From positions 248,001-312,000 of the forward strand of contig NZ_CP032125.1 in assembly GCF_003544895.1 (NCBI RefSeq): a DNA stretch of 64,000 nucleotides, written 5' to 3'. Within the stretch, counting starts at the first letter, position 1. Each line of letters begins with the position of its first letter. Position numbers and translations under genes: made by a program. Below the pieces are notes generated by a model that saw only the letters and a program-made list of their open reading frames with translations, ran no database searches and was not told where the DNA came from. The stretch is from Profundibacter amoris. GTDB lineage: Bacteria; Pseudomonadota; Alphaproteobacteria; Rhodobacterales; Rhodobacteraceae. Shown here in pieces: positions 18,016-26,208 of the stretch.

Positions 18016-19512
18016 ATGGAACCGATTATCAAGATGGAAAATGTCTCGAAGTTCTATCGCAAGGTGCCGGCGATCAGAAATGTGGATTTTGATCTGCGCA
18101 AGGGCGAAATCCATGCCCTGCTGGGGGAAAACGGCGCCGGAAAATCGACCCTGACCAAGATTATGGCAGGTGTTGTCGAAGCAACAGGCGGCAGGATGAT
18201 CTATAAGGGAAGCCCCGCCAGCTTTGCCACGCCGAACGAGGCCTTGCACGCCGGAATCGCGATGGTTTTTCAGGAAACCAGCCTGGTGCCGTCGATGACA
18301 GTTGCGCAAAACCTTTATCTGGGGTCCGAGAATTTCCTGAACCGGCTGCGCGGTATCTACATTTCGGCCCAGCAGTTCCTGCAATCCCTGAATTTTCAGG
18401 TTGATCCGCGGGCACTGGTGGCCACCCTTGGTGCCGCCAGCCAGCAAATGATCGAAATCGCCCGCGCGGTGCATCACAACGCCGAAGTGATCATTTTTGA
18501 CGAACCGACCGCCACCCTGACGCCCGAGGAAAAGCGCCATTTCTTTGCCCTGTTGCGACGGCTGAAAGAAAGCGGCGTTTCCATTATTTTCATTTCACAC
18601 GCGTTGGAAGAAGCGTTGGAAATATCAGACCGGATAACCATCTTGCGGGACGGGGAGCTGGTGGAAACCGGCGACACCAAGGATTACGACCGCGACCGGA
18701 TTATCGCCGCGATGGTCGGTCGCACCCTGTCCGAGGAAATCTATGGCGAGCATAAGGAACGTGAAATCCGCAAGGCGGGCAAACGGATTTTGGCCGTGCA
18801 TGATATTTCCATGGGAACGATCGTGCGCAATACTTCTTTTTCCGTGTTTATGGGGCAGATAACCGGGGTTTTCGGCCTGATCGGCTCGGGTCGTACCGAA
18901 ACATTCAAGGTGGTCTCCGGGGTGTATAAACGCAATTTCAAACGCGGCGGCAGTATCGAGCTGGAAGACCGCAATGTGCGTTATCTGACACCCGCCGAAG
19001 CGGTGTCCGATGGGATTATCTATGTCACCGAAGACCGCAAAGGCGAAGGCATTTTCGAGACCATGGGTATAGGCGAAAACCTGTTTGGAGGTTTGCTGGC
19101 TTCGGGGCACAACAAGGGATGGATCATAAGCCGTAAAGACATCCGTGACCTGGCGGCACAGTGGATTGACAAACTGAACATCAAGGCAATCAATGCCGAT
19201 GCGCGGGTGGTTGAATTGTCTGGTGGCAACCAGCAAAAAGTGGTGATCGGCAAGGGGCTGTGTCAAAAACCGCGGCTGGTCATTTTCGATGAACCAACAC
19301 GCGGGGTGGATGTAGGGGCGATTGCTGAAATCCACCAGTTGATCAACGAACTTGCCGATCAGGGAATCGCGGTTGTTGTGATTTCGTCTTACCTGCCGGA
19401 AATTCTGAACCTGTCTGACCGGATACTTGTCTGTCGCCAGGGCCGGATTGTCGAGGAATTTGCACCGCATGAGGCCAGCGAGGAAAAAGTGATGTATGCC
19501 TCGGTTCACTAG
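18016..19512 (+). CDS. CUT2 sugar ABC transporter double ATPase (RbsA/MglA-like)
   Basis: A cytoplasmic protein of 498 aa with two nucleotide-binding domains. The first has Walker A GENGAGKST, a degenerate signature around LGAASQQMIEIARAV and Walker B VIIFDEPTA. The second has the degenerate Walker A GLIGSGRTE usual for this family and a full signature ELSGGNQQK with Walker B LVIFDEPTRGVD. It completes the sugar operon, 12 nt after the propeller gene. Confidence 0.93.
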   Translation: MEPIIKMENVSKFYRKVPAIRNVDFDLRKGEIHALLGENGAGKSTLTKIMAGVVEATGGRMIYKGSPASFATPNEALHAGIAMVFQETSLVPSMTVAQNLYLGSENFLNRLRGIYISAQQFLQSLNFQVDPRALVATLGAASQQMIEIARAVHHNAEVIIFDEPTATLTPEEKRHFFALLRRLKESGVSIIFISHALEEALEISDRITILRDGELVETGDTKDYDRDRIIAAMVGRTLSEEIYGEHKEREIRKAGKRILAVHDISMGTIVRNTSFSVFMGQITGVFGLIGSGRTETFKVVSGVYKRNFKRGGSIELEDRNVRYLTPAEAVSDGIIYVTEDRKGEGIFETMGIGENLFGGLLASGHNKGWIISRKDIRDLAAQWIDKLNIKAINADARVVELSGGNQQKVVIGKGLCQKPRLVIFDEPTRGVDVGAIAEIHQLINELADQGIAVVVISSYLPEILNLSDRILVCRQGRIVEEFAPHEASEEKVMYASVH

Positions 19513-19702
19513 GGCCTGTTGACGTTCCCCACACCGCACTGGCGCGGTTATATATCGCAAAGGAATCCCGATGGCAGCTCAATTTCTGCGCTGGATTTAG
19601 ATATCGATTGGAATTAGCAACGCTGCCAACCCATCTATTTTCAATCAATACCGGCTCATAAAATCGCGTAATAACAAGCAGATATAAGATATCTCCATTA
19701 CT

Positions 19703-19716
19703 ACTAAACTTTTAGT
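19703..19716. promoter_or_regulatory. Palindromic operator candidate upstream of glpV
   Basis: ACTAAA-CT-TTTAGT is a perfect inverted repeat abutting the -35 element of the glpV promoter, a position suited to a regulator. No cognate regulator gene is in the neighbourhood, and the call rests on symmetry and position. Confidence 0.5.
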
Positions 19717-19745
19717 TTGACAGAAGCGAAACGCGGTCCGACTAT
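19717..19745 (+). promoter_or_regulatory. Sigma-70-type promoter of the glpVSTPQU operon
   Basis: TTGACA at 19717-19722, a 17-nt spacer and GACTAT at 19740-19745. The leader to the glpV start would be about 45 nt. The -35 is perfect and the -10 matches four of six positions (consensus TATAAT). Confidence 0.55.
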
Positions 19746-19797
19746 GATTGCAGTCGCCGCCTGACGGCGAACATATAAAGATTTGGGAGGAATTGAG

Positions 19798-21537
19798 ATG
19801 CGAAAGTATCTGCTATCTGCCGTTGCGGTTGCTGCCGTAATTGCGGGCACACCAGCGGCATTTGCCGATCAGGCTGCCGCGATGAAATGGATTGACCAAG
19901 AGTTTCAGCCATCATCACTTAGCAAGGAAGAACAAGCCGCCGAGATGGATTGGTTCATCAAGGCTGCCGAACCTTTTGCCGGAATGGAAATCAACGTTTT
20001 GTCTGAAGGTATTCCGACGCATTCCTATGAATCCGAAGTGCTGACCAAAGCGTTCGAGGAAATCACCGGCATCAAGGTGAACCACCAGATTCTGGGCGAA
20101 GGCGAGGTCGTTCAGGCCGTGCAGACCCAGATGCAAACAGGGCGTAACCTGTATGACGCCTATGTGAACGACTCCGATCTGATCGGCACCCATTCACGTC
20201 TGCAACTGGCCTACAACCTGACCGACTGGATGGCGGGCGAAGGCAAGGATGTGACAAATCCGGGTCTGGATCTGGCCGACTTTATCGGCACCCAGTTTAC
20301 CACAGGGCCGGATGGCGACCTGTATCAACTGCCCGATCAGCAATTTGCCAACCTGTACTGGTTCCGCAAGGACTGGTTTGACCGCGAAGACCTGCAAACC
20401 GCGTTCAAGGCCAAATACGGCTATGATCTGGGCGTGCCGGTGAACTGGTCCGCCTATGAAGACATCGCCGAGTTTTTCTCGGACGACGTCAAGGAAATCG
20501 ACGGGGTGCGTATTTTCGGCCACATGGATTACGGCAAACGCGCGCCCGATCTGGGCTGGCGGATGACCGATGCGTGGCTGTCCATGGCCGGTGCCGGTGA
20601 CAAAGGCGAGCCGAACGGTATTCCGGTGGATGAATGGGGAATCCGTATGGAAGCGGGCACCTGCAATCCGGTGGGTGCAAGTGTAACCCGTGGCGGGGCT
20701 GCCAACGGCCCTGCAGCGGTGTATGCGATCCGCAAGTGGGATGAATGGCTGCGCAAATATGCACCACCCGGCGCGGCGTCGTTTGACTTTTACCAGTCGC
20801 TACCTGCCCTGTCGCAAGGCAACGTGGCGCAGCAAATCTTCTGGTACACGGCCTTTACCGCCGACATGGTAAAGCCGCAGTCCGAAGGCAACAACACGGT
20901 TGATGCCGACGGCATTCCGCTGTGGCGCATGGCTCCCAGCCCGCATGGGCCGTATTGGGAAGAAGGCCAGAAGGTTGGCTATCAGGACGTGGGTTCGTGG
21001 ACCATTCTGAAATCCACCCCTGTCGATCGTGCCAAGGCGGCGTGGCTTTATGCGCAATTCGTGGTGTCCAAAACGGTGGACGTCAAGAAATCGCATGTGG
21101 GTCTGACGTTCATTCGCGAAAGCACGGTGAATGATGCCAGCTTTACCGAACGCGCACCGCGTCTTGGCGGGTTGGTCGAATTCTATCGCTCGCCCGACCG
21201 CGTTGCATGGTCGCCCACAGGCATCAACGTGCCGGATTACCCGAAACTGGCACAAATCTGGTGGCAGCAAATCGGTGACGTGAACTCGGGTGCCTTTACC
21301 CCGCAACAGGCGATGGATCGTCTGGCCGGTGAAATGGATATCACCATGGCCCGGATGCAGGCCGCTGACGAGGCCGCCAATGTCTACGGTGGTTGTGGTC
21401 CGCGCCTGAACGAGGAACGCGATGCCGAATACTGGCTGTCACAGCCCGGTGCCCCAAAGCCCAAGCTGGACAATGAAAAGCCACAAGGCATGACCGTCAA
21501 CTATGACGATCTGGTTGCCCGCTGGGCGCAGAACTAG
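19798..21537 (+). CDS. glpV: Glycerol-type ABC transporter substrate-binding protein
   Basis: Periplasmic binding protein of 579 aa with a signal peptide (AVIAGTPAAFADQ). The length, much greater than the usual 400-430 aa for sugar-binding proteins, and the pattern of MDWFIKAAEPFAGMEINVLS are typical of GlpV, the glycerol receptor of rhizobial glpSTPQUV. GGGAGG precedes the ATG at 19798. It is the first gene of the operon here, whereas in Rhizobium glpV is last. Substrate specificity is inferred from gene content (two ATPases, two permeases and the small GlpU). Confidence 0.87.
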   Translation: MRKYLLSAVAVAAVIAGTPAAFADQAAAMKWIDQEFQPSSLSKEEQAAEMDWFIKAAEPFAGMEINVLSEGIPTHSYESEVLTKAFEEITGIKVNHQILGEGEVVQAVQTQMQTGRNLYDAYVNDSDLIGTHSRLQLAYNLTDWMAGEGKDVTNPGLDLADFIGTQFTTGPDGDLYQLPDQQFANLYWFRKDWFDREDLQTAFKAKYGYDLGVPVNWSAYEDIAEFFSDDVKEIDGVRIFGHMDYGKRAPDLGWRMTDAWLSMAGAGDKGEPNGIPVDEWGIRMEAGTCNPVGASVTRGGAANGPAAVYAIRKWDEWLRKYAPPGAASFDFYQSLPALSQGNVAQQIFWYTAFTADMVKPQSEGNNTVDADGIPLWRMAPSPHGPYWEEGQKVGYQDVGSWTILKSTPVDRAKAAWLYAQFVVSKTVDVKKSHVGLTFIRESTVNDASFTERAPRLGGLVEFYRSPDRVAWSPTGINVPDYPKLAQIWWQQIGDVNSGAFTPQQAMDRLAGEMDITMARMQAADEAANVYGGCGPRLNEERDAEYWLSQPGAPKPKLDNEKPQGMTVNYDDLVARWAQN

Positions 21538-21557
21538 GGCCTAACCCTGACATGAAA

Positions 21558-21583
21558 CTCCGGGGCTGAACACGGCCCCGGAG
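21558..21583 (+). promoter_or_regulatory. Hairpin between glpV and glpS
   Basis: A perfect 9-bp stem CTCCGGGGC/GCCCCGGAG with an 8-nt loop, 20 nt after the glpV stop, not followed by a T-tract. It is suited to protecting the glpV 3' end and keeping the binding protein in excess over the membrane components. Confidence 0.7.
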
Positions 21584-21626
21584 ACGCCTGACCAACAGGC
21601 CCCTTGTCGCGAAAAGAACACCAAAA

Positions 21627-22691
21627 ATGACCCTTGAGTTACAGAACATCACCAAACGCGTCGGTGCCATTACCCACATCAAAGAAACGTCGCTGCGCCT
21701 GGAGCCGGGGCATTTCAATGTGTTGCTGGGGGAAACCGGTGCTGGCAAAACATCCTTGATCAAACTGATGGCGGGGCTGGATCGTGTCAGCAGTGGCAAG
21801 ATACTGATGAATGGCGAGGACGTGACCCGCCAATCACCGCAAAAACGCAACATCGCACTGGTGCACCAGTTTTTTATGAACTACCCGCATTGGACGGTTT
21901 ATGACAACATCGCTTCACCCTTGCGGGTGGCCGGTATGGCGAAAAGCGAAATTCAGGGGCGGGTCGAAGAGGCCGCCGATATTTTGCAACTGCGCCCGAT
22001 GCTGAAGCGTTATCCGCATGAACTGTCGGGCGGGCAACAACAGCGCACCGCATTGGCCCGCGCCATTGCCAAGGAAAGCAAAGCGGTGTTTCTGGATGAA
22101 CCGCTTGCCAATCTGGATTACAAACTGCGCGAGGAATTGCGCGAACAACTGCCCGAGCTGTTTGCCGGACGCGGCGCCGTGGTGGTCTATGCCACATCCG
22201 AACCCGAAGAGGCCCTGTTGCTGGGCGGCTGGACCGCCTTGATGCATGACGGCAGGGTCACGCAATTCGGACCCACCGCCGAAATCTATCGCGCACCAAA
22301 GAATTTGTTGTCGGCGCAGGTGTTTTCCAATCCGCCGATCAACCGAGCCGAAATTACCAAAGCCGCCGATCGGGCCTATCTGGACGAGACCGTCAACTGG
22401 CCGCTAACGGGTGATGCCGCTGCCTTGCCGGACGGGACGTATCAGGTGGCGATCCGACCCGATTATGTAACGCCCACCCCGCCTGATGTGGACACGGTCA
22501 AACTGGCGGGCACGGTTCAGGTGACGGAACTAAGCGGCTCGAAAAGCTCGATCCAGTTTTTGATGGGGCCGGATCACTGGGTTGCGCTGGCCTATGGCAT
22601 CCACCCGCGCGCCGCTGGCGAAGAACATGTTTTTTATATGGACCCGTCCAAGTGCTATTATTTTGCACCCGACGGCCAGCGCGTTGCGTGA
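21627..22691 (+). CDS. glpS: Glycerol ABC transporter ATP-binding protein GlpS
   Basis: A cytoplasmic ATPase of 354 aa with Walker A GETGAGKTS, signature LSGGQQQR, Walker B AVFLDEPLANLD and a C-terminal TOBE/OB-like regulatory domain (about 240-354; VTELSGSKSSIQFLMG). The H-loop position reads YATSEPEEA, so the usual His is replaced by Ser. It pairs with GlpT, whose signature is degenerate instead, so the two subunits have complementary defects and one hydrolysing site is likely. Confidence 0.9.
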   Translation: MTLELQNITKRVGAITHIKETSLRLEPGHFNVLLGETGAGKTSLIKLMAGLDRVSSGKILMNGEDVTRQSPQKRNIALVHQFFMNYPHWTVYDNIASPLRVAGMAKSEIQGRVEEAADILQLRPMLKRYPHELSGGQQQRTALARAIAKESKAVFLDEPLANLDYKLREELREQLPELFAGRGAVVVYATSEPEEALLLGGWTALMHDGRVTQFGPTAEIYRAPKNLLSAQVFSNPPINRAEITKAADRAYLDETVNWPLTGDAAALPDGTYQVAIRPDYVTPTPPDVDTVKLAGTVQVTELSGSKSSIQFLMGPDHWVALAYGIHPRAAGEEHVFYMDPSKCYYFAPDGQRVA

Positions 22692-22703
22692 TCGGGGGCG
22701 GAT

Positions 22704-23786
22704 ATGGCAAAAATAACCCTTTCCAACCTGCGCCACAGTTACGAGGCAAACCCGAAAACCGATCAGGATTATGCGTTAAAGCAGATTGATCTGGATTGGG
22801 ACGATGGCGGTGCCTATGCGCTGCTGGGGCCTTCGGGCTGTGGCAAGACAACCTTGCTGAACATCATTTCCGGCCTGTTGACCCCGACACAGGGGCAAGT
22901 GCTGTTTGACGGGCGTGATGTCACCCATCTGCCGCCGGACAAACGCGAAATCGCGCAGGTGTTCCAGTTTCCGGTGATCTACGACACCATGACGGTTTAT
23001 GACAATCTGGCCTTTCCTCTGCGCAATCGCGGTATGGACGAAGCAACGGTCAAACAGCGCGTTACCTCGATTGCCGAAATGCTGGAGCTGGGCGATGCGC
23101 TGAACCGGCGCGCGGCGGGTCTGTCGCCAGACAACAAGCAAAAGATTTCGATGGGGCGCGGGCTGGTGCGCGAGGACGTGAATGTCATCATGTTTGACGA
23201 GCCGCTGACCGTGATCGACCCGCATCTGAAATGGAAACTGCGATCAAAACTGAAAGAGCTGCACCAGCGGGTGCGTGCGACGATGATCTATGTCACCCAT
23301 GACCAGACCGAGGCCCTGACCTTTGCCGATCAGGTGGTGGTGATGGACGCAGGCGAGATCGTGCAGATCGGCACGCCGGTGGAGTTGTTCGAACGCCCCG
23401 CGCATATCTTTGTCGGCCACTTTATCGGCTCGCCCGGAATGAACGTGCTGCCTTGTGATGTGCAGGGCGATACGGTGCGGTTCGAGGGGGTCGAGGTTGC
23501 GATTGAAGGACCGGTTAAATCAGGCGAAGGTGATCTGAAGCTGGGCGTGCGGCCCGAATATGTGTCGCTGGGCGATGGCCCGCTAAGGGGCGAGGTTATC
23601 CATGTGGCGGATGTCGGACGTCACAACGTCATTGATCTGCGCATCGGTCAGTCACAGGTGCGTGCCATCGCCGAAGGCGCGGTGCCGCCTATCGGACAGG
23701 TCATGGCCGTGGCGTTTCGGCACGACAAAACACGGGTCTATCGGGACGGGCATATCGTCAGCCAACCGGCGGGGGGTGCCGTATGA
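22704..23786 (+). CDS. glpT: Glycerol ABC transporter ATP-binding protein GlpT
   Basis: A cytoplasmic ATPase of 360 aa with Walker A GPSGCGKTT, Walker B VIMFDEPLTVID, an intact H-loop (YVTHDQTEA) and a TOBE domain. The signature is LSPDNKQK instead of LSGGQ, as in other GlpT proteins as I recall them. Together with GlpS it forms an asymmetric ATPase pair. Its stop overlaps the glpP start as ATGA. Confidence 0.9.
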   Translation: MAKITLSNLRHSYEANPKTDQDYALKQIDLDWDDGGAYALLGPSGCGKTTLLNIISGLLTPTQGQVLFDGRDVTHLPPDKREIAQVFQFPVIYDTMTVYDNLAFPLRNRGMDEATVKQRVTSIAEMLELGDALNRRAAGLSPDNKQKISMGRGLVREDVNVIMFDEPLTVIDPHLKWKLRSKLKELHQRVRATMIYVTHDQTEALTFADQVVVMDAGEIVQIGTPVELFERPAHIFVGHFIGSPGMNVLPCDVQGDTVRFEGVEVAIEGPVKSGEGDLKLGVRPEYVSLGDGPLRGEVIHVADVGRHNVIDLRIGQSQVRAIAEGAVPPIGQVMAVAFRHDKTRVYRDGHIVSQPAGGAV

Positions 23787-24646
23787 AAAAGCAATATCAA
23801 AAGGGGTGGTTTTTTGTGCTGCCCGTTCTGCTGCTGGTTGCGTTTAACGCGCTGATCCCGATGATGACGGTGGTCAATTATTCGGTTCAGGAAACCTTCG
23901 GCAACAACCTGTTCCTGTGGGAAGGGCTGGGCTGGTTCGAGAAAATCCTGAACTCGGAACGGTTCCACGCCGCGCTGGGCCGGCAATTTCTGTTCACGGG
24001 CCTGATTTTGGCAATCGAAGTTCCGCTGGGTGTGATCATCGCGCTGGCAATGCCGCGCAAAGGCATCTGGGTGCCGGTCTGTCTGGTGACGATGGCGCTG
24101 CCCATGTTGATCCCGTGGAATGTGGTCGGGGCGATGTGGAACATCTTTACCCTGCCCGATATCGGCCTGCTGGGGTATCTGTTGAACCATGTGTTGGGCA
24201 TTGATTACAACATGACCCAAGACCCCTTTGCCGCATGGGCAACCATCATCGCGATGGATGTCTGGCACTGGACATCATTGGTGGTGCTGCTGTCCTATGC
24301 CGGACTGGTGTCAATACCGGATGCCTATTATCAGGCCGCGCGGATTGATGGCGCGTCGTCATGGGCGGTATTCCGGTATATCCAGCTGCCCAAGATGAAA
24401 CAGGTTCTGACCATCGCCATCCTTTTGCGGTTCATGGACAGCTTCAACATCTACACCGAGCCGTTCGTGCTGACCGGCGGCGGCCCCGGCAATTCCACCA
24501 CACTGTTGTCGATTGATCTGGTAAAAATCGCACTGGGGCAGTTCGACCTTGGACCGGCGGCGGCGATGTCGCTGATCTATTTTGTAATCACGTTGTTTGT
24601 GTCCTGGCTGTTCTACACGCTGATGACCAAAGACGATCAAAACTAG
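23783..24646 (+). CDS. glpP: Glycerol ABC transporter permease GlpP
   Basis: MalF-like inner-membrane permease of 287 aa with six transmembrane segments and the EAA loop YYQAARIDGASSWAVFRYIQ, which contacts the ATPases. The first segment is FVLPVLLLVAFNALIPMMT. Translation is coupled to glpT. Confidence 0.92.
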   Translation: MKKQYQKGWFFVLPVLLLVAFNALIPMMTVVNYSVQETFGNNLFLWEGLGWFEKILNSERFHAALGRQFLFTGLILAIEVPLGVIIALAMPRKGIWVPVCLVTMALPMLIPWNVVGAMWNIFTLPDIGLLGYLLNHVLGIDYNMTQDPFAAWATIIAMDVWHWTSLVVLLSYAGLVSIPDAYYQAARIDGASSWAVFRYIQLPKMKQVLTIAILLRFMDSFNIYTEPFVLTGGGPGNSTTLLSIDLVKIALGQFDLGPAAAMSLIYFVITLFVSWLFYTLMTKDDQN

Positions 24647-24652
24647 GGGGCG

Positions 24653-25453
24653 ATGATGAAAAAACGAAGCCTGATACCGCTGTTCTACATCCTGTTCCTG
24701 ATGCTGCCGATTTATTGGCTGGTCGCGATGAGCTTTAAGACAACCGGCGAAATCCTGTCTGAATTCTCGCTGTTCCCGCGCACATGGACCTTTGACAATT
24801 ACCGCACCATTTTCACCGATCCAACGTGGTACTGGGGCTATTTCAATTCGATTGCCTATGTGTCGATTAACTCGGTCATTTCCCTGACGGTGGCCCTGCC
24901 AGCCGCCTATGCGTTTTCACGCTATCGGTTTTTGGGGGACAAGCAGTTGTTCTTTTGGCTGCTGACCAACCGGATGGCGCCGGCCGCCGTGTTTGCGCTA
25001 CCGTTTTTTCAGCTTTATTCGGCGGTTGGGCTGTTTGATACTTACCTTGGTGTTGCGCTGGCGCATACATTGTTCAACGTGCCGCTGGCCGTATGGATTC
25101 TGGAAGGGTTCATGAGCGGGGTGCCAAAAGAACTGGATGAAACCGCCTATGTCGATGGCTATTCTTTCCCCCGCTTTTTCGTCAAAATCTTCTTGCCGAC
25201 GATTCGATCCGGTGTGGGGGTGGCGGCGTTTTTCTGCTTTATGTTCTCGTGGGTTGAACTGCTGCTGGCCAAAACCCTGACGGCGGTTGCGGCCAAACCG
25301 ATTGCCGCCACGATGACCAAAACCGCGTCAAGCGCGGGGTATGAGCTGGGCCTGCTGGCGGCGGCGGGAACGCTGACCATTATCCCCGGCGCCATCGTGA
25401 TCTGGTTTGTGCGCAACAACATCGCCAAGGGCTTTGCCCTGGGGAGGGTGTGA
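24653..25453 (+). CDS. glpQ: Glycerol ABC transporter permease GlpQ
   Basis: MalG-like permease of 266 aa with six transmembrane segments. The EAA loop reads LDETAYVDGYSFPRFFVKIF. Two adjacent ATG codons (24653, 24656) are possible starts. Its stop overlaps the start of the small membrane protein gene. Confidence 0.92.
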   Translation: MMKKRSLIPLFYILFLMLPIYWLVAMSFKTTGEILSEFSLFPRTWTFDNYRTIFTDPTWYWGYFNSIAYVSINSVISLTVALPAAYAFSRYRFLGDKQLFFWLLTNRMAPAAVFALPFFQLYSAVGLFDTYLGVALAHTLFNVPLAVWILEGFMSGVPKELDETAYVDGYSFPRFFVKIFLPTIRSGVGVAAFFCFMFSWVELLLAKTLTAVAAKPIAATMTKTASSAGYELGLLAAAGTLTIIPGAIVIWFVRNNIAKGFALGRV

Positions 25454-25731
25454 TGCTGAAATGGATGGCATGGACATGGCCTACGGCCTTTGTTTTCATC
25501 GGGATTTTCACCGCTATGGCAATTCTGACCGTGATCGAGATCCGCCATCCCGGCGGGGGCGAACGCAAAGGGATATTCCATCTGACCACGACACGGGGGG
25601 ATCGTTTGTTCATTTCCCTGCTGGGGTCCGCCTATATCTTTTTGGCGTGGCTTGGCCTGTTCGGAATGCCGCTATGGGCGCCGCTTGGATTGGCCATTGC
25701 ATGGGGGGTGTTTTGCTTTTGGAAAGTGTGA
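25453..25731 (+). CDS. glpU: Small membrane protein of the glycerol transporter (DUF2160)
   Basis: A protein of 92 aa with three hydrophobic segments (TAFVFIGIFTAMAILTVI, FISLLGSAYIFLAWLGLF, LWAPLGLAIAWGVFCFW) and the pattern EIRHPGGGERKGIFHLTTTRGDR between the first two. DUF2160 proteins are encoded in glpSTPQUV operons as glpU. It is probably an accessory of the permease; its role is unknown. TGATG overlap with glpQ. Confidence 0.87.
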   Translation: MLKWMAWTWPTAFVFIGIFTAMAILTVIEIRHPGGGERKGIFHLTTTRGDRLFISLLGSAYIFLAWLGLFGMPLWAPLGLAIAWGVFCFWKV

Positions 25732-25815
25732 TCCGGCAGAAAATCCTTGGGAAAACTAAAGGTTTCGTATTTAGTCAGGGAAGGCGCGCATACCAACACT
25801 TCCGGCGGAACGAGC

Positions 25816-26208
25816 ATGAAAAAAGATAAACGAGAATTTTTGACCGAAGTTGAACTGGAGTTCATGACCCATCTCTGGCGGTTGGGCCAAGGCAGTGTGC
25901 GCGACGTGTTGGGGCAATTAGCGCCCGAACGCGACCTTGCCTATACCTCGGCTGCGACGATCCTGCGCATTTTGGAACAAAAAGAATTCGTAACCAGCAC
26001 CAAAAAGGGAAAAACCCATATTTATAAACCCGTGCTGGCCAAGGATGCCTATCAATCGCGATCCTTGAAAGCCTTGTCAGAAAAACTGTTCGACGACACG
26101 CCGACCATGCTGATTGCACGACTGGTGGACGATTATAACCTGACCGAAGAGGCACTAGAGGAAATTCGGGCGCTGATCGAGAAAAGGTTGAAAAATGACA
26201 CAGATTAG
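25816..26208 (+). CDS. BlaI/MecI/CopY-family transcriptional repressor
   Basis: A DNA-binding protein of 130 aa: winged helix (LTEVELEFMTHLWRLGQGSVRDVL, then TSAATILRILEQKEFVTSTKKGK) plus a dimerisation tail. BlaI-type repressors are cleaved on a signal from a BlaR-type metallopeptidase, which is encoded directly downstream with a 14-nt overlap. The ATG at 25816 is preferred because an upstream ATG at 25747 would add 23 residues unlike the family. No beta-lactamase or copper gene is adjacent, so the target is unknown. Confidence 0.85.
   Translation: MKKDKREFLTEVELEFMTHLWRLGQGSVRDVLGQLAPERDLAYTSAATILRILEQKEFVTSTKKGKTHIYKPVLAKDAYQSRSLKALSEKLFDDTPTMLIARLVDDYNLTEEALEEIRALIEKRLKNDTD

Larger units (their letters stand above)
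19513..19797. other. Intergenic region upstream of glpV
   Basis: About 285 nt. The first 170 nt hold no gene; a short palindrome ACCGC/GCGGT (around 19541-19556) directly after the ATPase gene is too weak to call a terminator. The last 100 nt hold the promoter and palindrome listed separately. Confidence 0.5.

Noticed and set aside
17320-18540. A 406-codon open frame on the minus strand across the propeller and ATPase genes
   Set aside because: It runs through two recognisable plus-strand genes and has no homology-like pattern.
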